This document shows, one piece after another, positions 26,020 to 35,223 of a stretch of 64,000 nt of DNA. The DNA comes from Natronorubrum tibetense GA33. GTDB taxonomy: Archaea > Halobacteriota > Halobacteria > Halobacteriales > Natrialbaceae. Under the pieces are notes generated by a model that worked only from the letters and a program-made list of their open reading frames with translations, was not told the origin of the DNA and ran no database searches. The translations under genes and the position numbers were made by a program. Each line of letters opens with the position of its first letter. The first letter of the stretch is position 1. The stretch spans positions 2,593,527-2,657,526 of the forward strand of contig NZ_KB913017.1 in NCBI RefSeq assembly GCF_000383975.1, in the 5' to 3' direction.

Positions 26020-29000
26020 ATGAGCGAGCGAGTAGGGGAAACCAACTGGACGTTCTGGGAGGGGGACGATACCGAAACCCACCGGCGGTGTCGGGCACTG
26101 ATAACCGCGGTTGGCGACGGGATTGCGGTCGTAAACGCCGAGGGCGAACTGACGTTTGCAAACGAGCGCGCCGCGGAACTTCTCGGACGGCCGCTCGATG
26201 ACCTCGCTGGACGCTCTGCCGACGGCGCTTACTGGGACTACGTCGACGACGCCGGAGACCCGCTTGAGACGGGTAAAACTCCGTTCGATCGCGTTATCGG
26301 TCGTGGCAGGTCGATCGCCGATCAGGTTGTCGGGCTTCGCCGTCCCTCCGGCGAGCGCGTGTGGCTGTCGGTCGACGGCGCGCCACAGCGGGACGAAACC
26401 GGCGATATCGACGGTGGCGTCTTCGTGTTCGAAGACGTGACCGAGCGACAGCAGGCCGAACGCGAACTCGAGGAGATCCTCGGTCGGGTGAGCGACGCCT
26501 TCTACGCGCTCGACGAGGAGTTTCGCTTCACGCACGTCAACGAGCGCGCCGAAGAGCTCCTCCAACGCTCCGAGCCGGAACTGCTCGGCAACTGTCTCTG
26601 GGACGTGTTTCCGTCCGCTGCGGAGATCGACGAGGTCTGGGACGCGTTCCAGACGGCGATGGACGAACAGGAGGCGACCAGCTACGAACTTTACTACGAC
26701 ACGCTCGAGTTCTGGGTCGAGGCGAATATCTACCCCTCCGAAACCGGCGTGTCGGTCTACTTTCGGGATGTCACCGAGCGCAAGGAGCGCGAGTCCGACC
26801 GCACCGAATTACTGCAGGACTTACGCGAGAGCGAGGAGCGACTCCGACTCGCACTCGAGGCCGGCGGCATGGGCACGTGGGAACTCGATCTACAGTCCGA
26901 GGAATCGCCGGTCAGGTCGCCACAGCACGACCGAATCTTCGGGTACGAGTCCCCGGTCGAAGACTGGGGGTTGGAACGCTTTCTCGATCACGTCCACCCG
27001 GACGACGGAGAGGAGGTGAAACGGCGGTTCGAAGCCGCAACGGAGACCGGAACGTGGGAGTTCGAGTGTCGAATCGTTCGAGCCGACGGCGAGAAACGGT
27101 GGATCGCAGCCCAGGGAGAGTTCCACTTCGACGACGGGGGAACACCGGTTCGGGCAGTGGGGGTCGTTCGGGACATCACCGAGCGCAAGGAGCGCGAACA
27201 GGCGCTCGAGGAGTCCGAGCGACGGTACCGGACGCTCGCGGAGTACTTCCCGAACGGTCTCGTCACGTTGTTCGATCACGATCTCGAGTACACGCTGGCG
27301 GCCGGGAAGGGGTTCGACCGGATCCCCGTTGATCCCCAGGATCTCGATGGGAAACCGTTTCACGAGGTCTGGCCCGACGACGCCGTTGCCGATCTCGAGC
27401 CGGTGTTTCAGTCGGCACTCGAGGGCGAGGAAGCCTCGGTGGAACTCGAGTATGCCGGCCGAGAGTGGGTTATCCACGCGGTGCCGATCACCGACGAACA
27501 GGGTGATATCTTCGCCGGAATGACGATGGCCCAGGACATCACCGAGCAAAAAGCGCACGAGCAGTACCTGGAGGAGGCAAAAGCGCAGCTCGAGGCGGCG
27601 ACTGAGGCCGGTGCGATCGGGACCTGGGAGTGGCACATCCCCGACGATCAGTTCGTGACCGGCGAATCGTTCGCCGACACGTTCGATGTCGAGCCCGACG
27701 CCGCTCGGGAGGGTGTCCCGCTCGATCGGTTCCTATCGTCGATCCACGAGGACGACCGCGACCGGGTCGCCAGAGAGATCGAAGAGACGGTCGAACGCTG
27801 CGACGAGTGCGAACTCGAGTACCGCGTCTGGAACGCCGACGGCGAACTCCGGTGGGTCGTCGCCCGGGGCCACGTCGAGTGTGACGAGGATGGAAACGCC
27901 GTCAGATTCCCGGGCGCACTCACCGATATCACCGAACGCAAACGAGCGGAACTCGAACTCGAGAAACAATCGCGGCAACTCGAGACGCTGTTTCAGGTCT
28001 TACCCGTCGGTGCCGTGGTTGCGAACGCGGACGGTTCACTGCGCAGGGCGAACGAGACGGCGAAGAATATCTGGGGCGGTGACGTCTTCGATTCGGACTC
28101 CGTCGAGGAGTACGACAAGTTCTCGGCGACGTGGGCGGACTCCGGTGAGCCCGTCGGCCCCGAAGACTGGACGATGTCGCAGGTGCTTCAGGGCGAAGAG
28201 GTCAGGGAACCAAACATCTACGAGATCGAGGCCTTCGACGGTGAACACCGCATCATCATGGAGCACGGCAAACCGGTCCGAGACGAGCGCGGGAACGTGA
28301 GTCGTGCGGTAGTGACGCTGACCGACATCACCGACCGCCGGGCATATCAGCGACAGCTCGAGGAGTCGAACGACCGACTCGAGCAGTTCGCGTACGCCGC
28401 CTCCCACGATTTGCAGGAGCCGCTTCGGATGGTCACGAGCTATCTCCAGTTGCTCGAGCAGCGATACGGCGACGCCTTCGACGACGACGGCGAGGAGTTC
28501 CTCGCGTTCGCGATCGACGGGGCCGAGCGGATGCGCGAGATGATCGACGCGCTCCTCGAGTACTCGCGAGTCGACACGCAGGGTGATCCGTTCGAGCCGG
28601 TCGAGTTGGACGCCGTTCTCGAAGACGTCCGCGAGGACCTACAGATGCGGATCGAGGAAACCGACGCTGACATCACGACCGACGAACTCCCGCGTATCGA
28701 TGGCGACGCGAGCCAGTTGCGTCAACTCTTCCAGAACCTCCTGCAAAACGCCATCGAGTACAGCGGCGACGAGCCACCGCGAATCGAGATCTCCGCCGAG
28801 CGAGACGGCAGAGACTGGATCCTCTCCGTTCGTGACGAGGGCGTCGGGATTGATCCGGACGATACCGAGCGGATTTTCGAGGTGTTCCAGCGGTTGCACA
28901 GCTACGAGGAGCACAACGGAACCGGCATCGGTCTCGCGCTCTGTCGACGCATCGTCGAACGCCACGGCGGGGAAATCTGGGTGGAGTCGACGCCCGAGGA

Positions 29001-29037
29001 CGGAACGACGTTTTCGTTTACGCTACCGACCGCGTGA
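26020..29037 (+). CDS. Multi-PAS sensor histidine kinase
   Basis: This 1005-aa cytoplasmic kinase has about six consecutive PAS/PAC modules, each ending in a D-[IV]-T-[ED] motif (residues about 20-145, 150-255, 265-390, 395-510, 520-640 and 650-772). The HisKA dimerisation helix follows with phospho-His near 796 (AASHDLQEPLRM). The HATPase domain has the N box LFQNLLQNAIEY, G1 DEGVGID and G2 GTGIGLAL. No transmembrane segment is visible, so it likely senses redox, light or small ligands inside the cell. No response regulator lies next to it, as is common in haloarchaea. Start ATG 26020 (MSERVGETNW) is chosen over an upstream frame that runs through the repeat. Confidence 0.93.
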   Translation: MSERVGETNWTFWEGDDTETHRRCRALITAVGDGIAVVNAEGELTFANERAAELLGRPLDDLAGRSADGAYWDYVDDAGDPLETGKTPFDRVIGRGRSIADQVVGLRRPSGERVWLSVDGAPQRDETGDIDGGVFVFEDVTERQQAERELEEILGRVSDAFYALDEEFRFTHVNERAEELLQRSEPELLGNCLWDVFPSAAEIDEVWDAFQTAMDEQEATSYELYYDTLEFWVEANIYPSETGVSVYFRDVTERKERESDRTELLQDLRESEERLRLALEAGGMGTWELDLQSEESPVRSPQHDRIFGYESPVEDWGLERFLDHVHPDDGEEVKRRFEAATETGTWEFECRIVRADGEKRWIAAQGEFHFDDGGTPVRAVGVVRDITERKEREQALEESERRYRTLAEYFPNGLVTLFDHDLEYTLAAGKGFDRIPVDPQDLDGKPFHEVWPDDAVADLEPVFQSALEGEEASVELEYAGREWVIHAVPITDEQGDIFAGMTMAQDITEQKAHEQYLEEAKAQLEAATEAGAIGTWEWHIPDDQFVTGESFADTFDVEPDAAREGVPLDRFLSSIHEDDRDRVAREIEETVERCDECELEYRVWNADGELRWVVARGHVECDEDGNAVRFPGALTDITERKRAELELEKQSRQLETLFQVLPVGAVVANADGSLRRANETAKNIWGGDVFDSDSVEEYDKFSATWADSGEPVGPEDWTMSQVLQGEEVREPNIYEIEAFDGEHRIIMEHGKPVRDERGNVSRAVVTLTDITDRRAYQRQLEESNDRLEQFAYAASHDLQEPLRMVTSYLQLLEQRYGDAFDDDGEEFLAFAIDGAERMREMIDALLEYSRVDTQGDPFEPVELDAVLEDVREDLQMRIEETDADITTDELPRIDGDASQLRQLFQNLLQNAIEYSGDEPPRIEISAERDGRDWILSVRDEGVGIDPDDTERIFEVFQRLHSYEEHNGTGIGLALCRRIVERHGGEIWVESTPEDGTTFSFTLPTA

Positions 29038-29084
29038 TAGTGGAGACTTCGCTGGCTCCCTGTCGAGTGACGCAACCGCTCGAG

Positions 29085-30296
29085 TTAGGCCAAAATGTCG
29101 ACCTCGTACCCCGCGTCTCGCAGCGCGGCGAGGAAGGCGTCGACGTGGTCGGGACCGCGCATCTCGAGTTCGATCTCGACTTCCGTATCGCTCATCTCGA
29201 CGTCCCGGGAGGTGCGGTCGTGGTGGATGGCGTAAATGTTCGCGCGGTGAGCGGTGAAGATGTCGAGCAGGTCCTCGAGCGCGCCGGGACGATCCTTCAA
29301 TACGGTTCGAATCTTCAGATACCGGCCGGTCTCGACGAGCCCGCGGACGACGACGTTGGTCAGCGTGTTGAGGTCGATGTTCCCGCCACAAAGCGTGGGG
29401 ACGATGACCTCGTCCTCGTCGTAGTCGAACGCCTCGAAGAGCACCGCGGCCAGCGGCACCGCACCCGCGCCCTCGACGAGGGTCTTCGAGCGCTCGAGCA
29501 GGTAAACCAGCGCGACCGCGATCTCGGGGTCCGAGACGGTGACGACCTCGTCGACGTACTTCTGGATGTGCGGAAAGGTCCGCTCGCCGACGCTTCGGGT
29601 CGCGATCCCGTCCGCGATGGTGTCGACGCCGTCGAGGGCGATCCGCTCGCCTTTCTCGAGCGAGGCGGCGGCGCTCGAGGCCCCGTCGGCCTGCACCCCG
29701 ATCACGCGCGTGTCGGGTTTCTGTTCTTTGATCGCGGTCGCGATACCGCTGATGAGGCCGCCGCCCCCGATCGGAACGACGACGGTCTCGACATCGGGGC
29801 AGTCCTCCAGAATTTCGAGCCCGATGGTGCCCTGGCCGGCCATGATGTCCTCGTCGTCGAAGGCGTGGACGTAGGTTCGATCCTCCTCGCGTTCGATCTC
29901 GTGGGCACGCTCGGCGGCTTCGTTGTAGTCTCGACCGGAGAGGACGATCTCCGCGCCGTAGTTTTTCGTCGCCTTGACCTTCGAAATGGGCGCGTGCTCG
30001 GGCATCACGATCTTCGAGTCGACGCCGGACCGCGTCGCCGCGAGCGCGACACCCTGGGCGTGGTTGCCCGCGCTCGCGGTGACGACGCCGGCGTCTTTCT
30101 GTGCCTCCGAGAGCGTCGCGATTCGGTTCGTCGCCCCGCGGATCTTGAACGCACCCGTTCGCTGGAAGTTCTCCAGTTTCAGCCGAATATCGGCTCCGGT
30201 CATCGACGAATAGGTGTGTGAGTGCTCGAGCGGAGTGTGTCTGGACGTTTCGCGGACGCGCTCGTGTGCCTCGAGAATATCTGAAAGTTCGAGCAT
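29085..30296 (-). CDS. ilvA: Threonine ammonia-lyase with ACT domain
   Basis: This 403-aa PLP enzyme converts threonine to 2-oxobutyrate for isoleucine synthesis or catabolism. The PLP lysine is Lys51 (TGAFKIRGA), with the SAGNHAQGVA phosphate loop and the glycine-rich GGGGLISG. A C-terminal ACT domain (residues 325-400, VLKDRPGALEDLLDIF) is the regulatory amino-acid-binding module. The ATG at 30296 (MLELSDILEAHERV) fits family alignments, whereas the 35-codon extension does not. It is convergent with the kinase gene. The single short ACT domain resembles the catabolic/allosteric short form rather than the long bacterial IlvA. Confidence 0.94.
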   Translation of the reverse strand: MLELSDILEAHERVRETSRHTPLEHSHTYSSMTGADIRLKLENFQRTGAFKIRGATNRIATLSEAQKDAGVVTASAGNHAQGVALAATRSGVDSKIVMPEHAPISKVKATKNYGAEIVLSGRDYNEAAERAHEIEREEDRTYVHAFDDEDIMAGQGTIGLEILEDCPDVETVVVPIGGGGLISGIATAIKEQKPDTRVIGVQADGASSAAASLEKGERIALDGVDTIADGIATRSVGERTFPHIQKYVDEVVTVSDPEIAVALVYLLERSKTLVEGAGAVPLAAVLFEAFDYDEDEVIVPTLCGGNIDLNTLTNVVVRGLVETGRYLKIRTVLKDRPGALEDLLDIFTAHRANIYAIHHDRTSRDVEMSDTEVEIELEMRGPDHVDAFLAALRDAGYEVDILA

Positions 30297-30547
30297 ACGC
30301 TCGACTACTCGGCGTGTGTTGTAAGACTGTCGGGGTCGGTCGGCCGGTCGAACCAGCCTCGCATCGATCCCGACACGAATGTGCTGCCGTACTGGCAACA
30401 CGACAGGGAATACAGGGAATGCACGGCGTGTGACGTGCGAGTAAAGAAGAGAACGCAGTGCATATAAAGCTCATGGCTCCGCAGTGAAAGTAAAATCGCA
30501 AGAGGGAGCGGCGGAAACGGCAGTGTCAGACGTTCGTCTGCCGACCG

Positions 30548-30955
30548 TCATTCGTGATTTTGTACCACGGTATCTTCTCGCACAATATGGCGTCGAACGG
30601 CATCACCGAACGGGCGTTCGTCAGTCCACACGGCGTCGGCTGCGACGCCGAGTTTGTCCGGGTCGCCGACGTAGAGCTGGGTTGACCCGCTGTCCGCTCT
30701 CGGTACCGTAACCCGAACGTACAGCCCCCGATCGACGCCCTCGTACCGATCGAGTCGCTCGAGCGCGAGGTTGTCGACCGCGAGCAACTCACCGTCGGCG
30801 GTGCCACCCGGAAGCAAGGTCGGGTACGCGCCGTCGACGCGGTGGAACCCCTCGAGCGTCGCCGGGCCGAGGCTCTCGTACGTTCCGGGGCTGTCGCCGA
30901 GAAGTGACTCGACCTGCTCCGAATCGGTCAGCGTTCCGTAGACGAAAACCTGCAC
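30548..30955 (-). CDS. Gamma-glutamylcyclotransferase/AIG2-like protein
   Basis: This 135-aa protein of the GGCT-like fold begins with the substrate-binding signature VFVYGTLTD, and has the proline-containing AYPTLLPGG, a GELLAVD strand and the catalytic-type Glu in DRYEGVDRGLY. A GTG start at 30955 directly precedes the signature; no ATG is available between it and a much longer frame that enters the promoter of the divergent gene. The substrate (a gamma-glutamyl amine or peptide) is unknown. It is divergent from the PGF-CTERM gene. Confidence 0.85.
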   Translation of the reverse strand: MQVFVYGTLTDSEQVESLLGDSPGTYESLGPATLEGFHRVDGAYPTLLPGGTADGELLAVDNLALERLDRYEGVDRGLYVRVTVPRADSGSTQLYVGDPDKLGVAADAVWTDERPFGDAVRRHIVREDTVVQNHE

Positions 30956-31129
30956 GACCGGACGTACGGGCTCTTCGCCCTTGTTCGTGGCGCTCGACAC
31001 CGTACTCGGAAGCCGTTCGTCGGCCCGGAACTGTCGTCCGAACGGGCGGAGCCTTACGTTCAGCAAACTCGATATTGTTCGATCACTGACCACACAAAGC
31101 ACTTATATGACTGCTCAAAAGCCGCTGCC

Positions 31130-32182
31130 ATGAACCGCGAGTACGTGTTGGCTATCGCCGCGCTCGTGGTCGTAGTTGGAGCCCTCTCGACGCTCGCCCT
31201 CACCGGTGCAGTGTCCGATCCCGACGACTCCGAGACGGCCACAGACGTGGAAACCGATGGTGACGTATCGTTGGCAGAGATCACGATTAGTTCCGAGGAC
31301 GTGACCGGCGGAACCGCCACGATCGCCGTCGACAGTCACCTCGAGCACCGGGGTGATCCGGTCGACAACGTCACCGTGGTCCATCGCGTGACCGACACGA
31401 ACAGCGGACTCGTCGAGAACACGACCGAACGCGAGGTCGACGTGCTGGGCGAGGGCTCGAGTGACAGATCGGAAACCGTCGTCACGGATTCGGTCGCCGT
31501 CCCGCGAGAGAGTAGCTACGAGATCGAGACGTTCGTCTACCGGGACGGCGCGCGACTCGAGTCAGCCAGCCACTCGATCGAGGGCGTCGACGCGTTGACG
31601 CCCGCATACGCCGATACCGACGTCGAGTTCCACCGCTTTGGTGGCGGGAGCTTCGCGGACGTGCCCGCGATCGAGTACGCCATCGAGTCGACGACCGACG
31701 ATCGGGCGACGCTCGAGGTCGCAAGCTACCTCACGAACACCGGTGACGACGCCGAGGACGACCTCGAACTCGAGGTGAAAGCCCGCCAGTCCGGCTCCGA
31801 GGTCGTCGCCGACTCCGCGACCGTCGATCTGTCGACGGTCGACCCCGGCGAGACCGCGTCGCCGACGGTCGATCTCGAGGTCCCAACGGAGTACGACTAC
31901 TACCTCGACGCGGTGCTCTGGCGGGACGGCACCATTGTCGAAACCGACCGCGCCGTCGCCAACCTCGGCGAGGGATCGCTATCGGTCGACGAGACGGACG
32001 GCGAGGGCGGGCTCGAGGTAAGCGACTTCACCGGCGGCTCCGGCGTCGGAACGGACGACGCCGACGCCGCCGACGACGATCACGACGACGATCGCGACGG
32101 CGACGGAACGCCCGGCTTCGGCGCGGCGATCGCCGTTGCCGCACTGCTCGCGACGATCGCACTCGCACGGAGGTTCCAATGA
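31130..32182 (+). CDS. PGF-CTERM surface protein
   Basis: This 350-aa secreted protein has an N-terminal signal/anchor helix (residues 5-27) and a beta-rich ectodomain of two similar halves (about 45-150 and 155-270) with CARDB-like Ig strands. A Thr/Asp-rich spacer ends in the archaeosortase signal D-G-T-P-G-F-G, followed by a helix and RRFQ. PGF-CTERM proteins are cleaved by ArtA and lipid-anchored on the S-layer side. The next gene starts inside its stop codon (ATGA). The function is unknown. Confidence 0.85.
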   Translation: MNREYVLAIAALVVVVGALSTLALTGAVSDPDDSETATDVETDGDVSLAEITISSEDVTGGTATIAVDSHLEHRGDPVDNVTVVHRVTDTNSGLVENTTEREVDVLGEGSSDRSETVVTDSVAVPRESSYEIETFVYRDGARLESASHSIEGVDALTPAYADTDVEFHRFGGGSFADVPAIEYAIESTTDDRATLEVASYLTNTGDDAEDDLELEVKARQSGSEVVADSATVDLSTVDPGETASPTVDLEVPTEYDYYLDAVLWRDGTIVETDRAVANLGEGSLSVDETDGEGGLEVSDFTGGSGVGTDDADAADDDHDDDRDGDGTPGFGAAIAVAALLATIALARRFQ

Positions 32183-32541
32183 CTGATACACCAACGAAAC
32201 CCGAAACGCAGCTCGAGACCGAGACCGAACAGGTGACCGACCAGCCTGACCAGTGGACGGATGCACGCACGCCGAGCCCCGACTCAGCAGCCGGGACCGA
32301 CGCGGTGCTCGAATCGGATTCGGACCGAATTAAACGCTACCTCGCCTGGGGTGCACTCGGCGTCTGTTCGCTGCTCGCCGTCTTCGCGCTGATCCAGTTC
32401 TACGGCAGTGCCACCGATGCGATCGAACTCTGGGTCGATCCGAACTACCAGCCGCTGATGCACGCCGCGTTCAACCTCATCGTCCTGCTCGCTTCATTGA
32501 TCGGCGTCTCGCTGCTGGTCACGGAGCTATCAGAGGGCTAA
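32179..32541 (+). CDS. Two-helix membrane protein coupled to the PGF-CTERM protein
   Basis: This 120-aa protein has a disordered acidic N-terminus (residues 1-50) and two transmembrane helices (about 57-75 and 92-115) linked by an extracytoplasmic loop WVDPNYQPL. Its ATG overlaps the preceding stop by 4 nt (ATGA), which implies translational coupling and a shared task with the surface protein. The family is not recognised. Confidence 0.8.
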   Translation: MTDTPTKPETQLETETEQVTDQPDQWTDARTPSPDSAAGTDAVLESDSDRIKRYLAWGALGVCSLLAVFALIQFYGSATDAIELWVDPNYQPLMHAAFNLIVLLASLIGVSLLVTELSEG

Positions 32542-32620
32542 TCATTCAGTGCGAAATCGGGCCGATTGCGGCGACAGTAGCTCTTATCCTACACGAACGC
32601 CGTGACAGTCTACGTTCCGT

Positions 32621-32655
32621 CGACGGTTGACAATCGACGGTTGACAATCGACGGT
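32621..32655. repeat. Heptamer array, five alternating units
   Basis: The units CGACGGT and TGACAAT alternate (CGACGGT three times, TGACAAT twice) with an exact 7-nt period. On the complementary strand CGACGGT reads ACCGTCG, the same unit as in the array at 14551-14662. It lies in the 170-bp gap between the membrane protein gene and the citrate synthase stop codon. Confidence 0.75.
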
Positions 32656-32710
32656 ACGACCGGTGGCTGGGACGTCGAGTGCTAAAAACGAACCGAACGG
32701 CGACGCGTCG

Positions 32711-33859
32711 TTATCGGTCCTCGAGCGGGACGAACTCCTGATCCTCCGGCCCGGTGTACCGCGAGAGCGGGCGGATGAGTCGGTTATCCTCCTGGTACTC
32801 GAGGACGTGACCGACCCAGCCGCCGGCGCGGCTCATGGCGAAGATGGGCGTGTACATGTCGATCGGGATACCGAGCTGGTAGTAGACGGAGCCGGAGTAG
32901 AAGTCGACGTTCGGGGCGATCCCCTTCTCGGCGAGTCCCTGCTCCTCGGAAAGGTACTGCTCGATGGTCGTGGTGTAGTTGTACCACTTGTCGTCGCCTT
33001 CCTCGGCGAGTTCCTCGCTGCGCTCTTGCAGAATCTTGGCGCGTGGGTCCTTGACGTTGTAGACGCGGTGTCCGAAGCCGGGGATCCGCCGGCCTTCCTC
33101 GTTCGCTTGCTCGACCCACTCGCGGTGGTCGAGGTCGCTCTCGTCGATCTCGAAGAGGACTTCCATGACGTCCTGATTCGCACCACCGTGGAGTGGGCCA
33201 GAGAGGGCGCTCACGCCGCCGGTCACGGCGCTGTAGATGTCGGCCATCGTCGAGCCGATCACCATCGACGTGAACGTGGAGGCGTTCAGGCCGTGGTCCG
33301 CGTGCAAGATCAGCGCCTGATCGAAGGTTTCGGCGTGGGTGTCGCTCGGCTCCTCGCCGGTCAGCATGTAGAGGAAGTTCGCGGCGAGCCCCAGGTCAGG
33401 GTGGGGGTCGAGCGGCTCCTCGTCCAGCCGGTAGCGCTCGAACGCCGCGAGCGCGGTCGGGATCTTGGCCGTGATGCGACGACCCTTTCGGAGCGTGGCC
33501 TCGAGATCCTCGGGCTCGGCGTTGCCTTCGGGTTCGGAGGCCGAAAACATCGAAACCGCAGTCCGGAGTGCGGCCATCGGCTGCTCGTCGGCTGCCGCGA
33601 GGCGTTCCATGGTCTCGAGTACATCCTCGGAGACGTCGCGCTCCTCGTTGAGCGCCACGGTGAACTCCTCGAGCTCGTCCGCGTTCGGGAGGTGACCGTG
33701 CCAGAGGAGATAGACGACTTCCTCGTAGCTCGCTCCGCGGGCGAGATCCTCGATCGGGTACCCTCGATAGATCAGTCGACCTTCGTCACCGTCGATCGAG
33801 CTGAGTCCGGACTCTGCAACAAGGACTCCCTCCAGCCCTTTCTTGAGATCGTCAGCCAT
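32711..33859 (-). CDS. gltA: Citrate synthase
   Basis: This 382-aa enzyme condenses oxaloacetate and acetyl-CoA at the entry of the citric acid cycle. The short archaeal/Gram-positive form is recognised by GLEGVLVAES and SSIDGDEGRLIYRGY at the N-terminus. The catalytic His regions are ADHGLNAST and GFGHRVYNVKDPRA, with LHGGANQDV between them. The catalytic Asp is expected in the C-terminal VDFYSGSVYYQLG segment. ATG 33859 follows a TATA-like box by 29 nt; the 69-codon upstream frame is intergenic. 2-methylcitrate synthase activity is possible but less likely. Confidence 0.95.
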   Translation of the reverse strand: MADDLKKGLEGVLVAESGLSSIDGDEGRLIYRGYPIEDLARGASYEEVVYLLWHGHLPNADELEEFTVALNEERDVSEDVLETMERLAAADEQPMAALRTAVSMFSASEPEGNAEPEDLEATLRKGRRITAKIPTALAAFERYRLDEEPLDPHPDLGLAANFLYMLTGEEPSDTHAETFDQALILHADHGLNASTFTSMVIGSTMADIYSAVTGGVSALSGPLHGGANQDVMEVLFEIDESDLDHREWVEQANEEGRRIPGFGHRVYNVKDPRAKILQERSEELAEEGDDKWYNYTTTIEQYLSEEQGLAEKGIAPNVDFYSGSVYYQLGIPIDMYTPIFAMSRAGGWVGHVLEYQEDNRLIRPLSRYTGPEDQEFVPLEDR

Positions 33860-34368
33860 AGTGGAGGTTTCGCACCCTGATGGAAAAGTATTGTCGTTCG
33901 TCTGCTGTCGGGCCCGTTCGACGACTGTTTGTGCGTTTATTAGTGTTTGGAAGATTGCCAGTAGCGAATCGACAATCGGAAAGTCGACGTTCGTGACCGA
34001 TACCGTTGGTTTTTGTTGATTATTCATTCGGAATGGCCACTCCGATTCTCGAGACTGCACACCCACTCTTATCGGAGACGGATCAAAGCCCGGCCCGTGG
34101 TCGTCCCGAACTACGCACGAGAAGCGGATCGATCCGCCACCAGGGGTGTGTGCCTCCGTGTTCGATCGGGGTGCGGTCCGATTCAGATTTCAGCCAGACG
34201 TTGTCTTCGCCGAACGTGCAGGGTTCGTCCCGTGATCGTCGGTTCTGTGATTTCGAATCGTACCGTATGAAGGGCGATGATTAGGGTTTCAACGACGAAA
34301 CGATCATCAAATGGAGGCGGCTCACGACCGGTACGCCCCTGCCAATCAGCCCCGAAAATAAGCGTCGG
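33860..34368. other. 509-bp region without a recognisable gene
   Basis: Apart from the citrate synthase promoter, only frames of low coding character are visible, for example 92 codons from 34006 on the plus strand with an unlikely composition for a halophile (few Asp/Glu, many Ser/Arg). No tRNA or strong hairpin was recognised. It might hide a non-coding RNA. Confidence 0.5.
33884..33892 (-). promoter_or_regulatory. TATA-like box for citrate synthase
   Basis: AATACTTTT on the minus strand, centred 29 nt before ATG 33859; it fixes the start of the gene. Confidence 0.5.
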
Positions 34369-35022
34369 TCATTCCTCGAGAAGCGCGTCGAGAAGCTTCG
34401 TCTGTGCGGCCGCCAGATGCTCGGTAAACGTCGACCGAGCGATATCGAGTTCCTCGGCGACGTCCGTCGCGTTTGCGCCCTTCGGATACTCGAAGTAGCC
34501 CAGTTTGTGGGCCGTCTCGAGGATCTCTCGCTGTCGTGTCGTGAGCAGGTCCCGATCGACGATGACCCGGTCCGACGAGTCGTCCTCGTGGTCTTGCGTG
34601 AGTTCCTCGACGAGGACGCCGTCGAACCGGGCGCGGAGACCGTCGACGATGTCGGCGATCTCTTCGAGATCGAGGGTTCGGAACGTCAACAGCAACGCCC
34701 CGTCATGGGCCCGGACCGACGAGATCGGTGTGCCGGTACGTTCGATGATCTCACACGCGCAGTCGGCGGTTGACTCGCGCTCGAATCGGTAGATCTCCTC
34801 TCGGTCGGTGGCCTGGACGGGCGTCATCTCGGCGGCCGTGCTCGCGTCGACCGTCTCCGCGGACGCGTCGGCGGCGACGCCGAACTCCTCGACAACCGTC
34901 CCGTCGATCGCGGCTCGAGAGCGCGTGACGCTCGTGATCGGATCGTCGGTGGCCGCCGAGACGTCCGCGATCGGACAGTCCGCGGGCTCCTGGACGACGA
35001 CTGTTGCTCGGAATCCAGTCAT
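34369..35022 (-). CDS. HTH_10-family (bacterio-opsin activator-like) transcriptional regulator
   Basis: This 217-aa protein ends with the archaeal HTH_10 DNA-binding domain (residues 150-210: LTTRQREILETAHKLGYFEYP, then GANATDVAEELDIARSTFTEHL). The preceding part resembles the small ligand-binding/GAF-like region common in haloarchaeal Bat-type regulators. Start ATG 35022 (MTGFRATVVV) lies 26 nt after a TATA-like box. Target genes are unknown. It stands alone between citrate synthase and sepF. Confidence 0.9.
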   Translation of the reverse strand: MTGFRATVVVQEPADCPIADVSAATDDPITSVTRSRAAIDGTVVEEFGVAADASAETVDASTAAEMTPVQATDREEIYRFERESTADCACEIIERTGTPISSVRAHDGALLLTFRTLDLEEIADIVDGLRARFDGVLVEELTQDHEDDSSDRVIVDRDLLTTRQREILETAHKLGYFEYPKGANATDVAEELDIARSTFTEHLAAAQTKLLDALLEE

Positions 35023-35043
35023 GCGAACGATTTCCACCCCGCG

Positions 35044-35051
35044 CATAATAA
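35044..35051 (-). promoter_or_regulatory. TATA-like box for the HTH_10 regulator
   Basis: TTATTATG on the minus strand, about 26 nt before ATG 35022. Confidence 0.45.
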
Positions 35052-35223
35052 CCCGACACTGGAATTCCCGCCGGATGAAAACAGCGTCAACGAATCGTGC
35101 GATCCCACCGCGATGTTCGACTGGTCCTCGGTCGGTACCACTCCACGTACCGTCGAACTCGAGCCTCGGCAGTCTGGCCCGCGGCTCACGGAACGGAGAA
35201 TCCGCAGAACCGAACGGCTCCGT

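Noticed and set aside
34006-34284. A 92-codon plus-strand frame between citrate synthase and HTH_10 genes
   Set aside because: Amino acid composition is Ser/Arg-rich with few acidic residues, unlike halophile proteins, and it has no recognisable domain.
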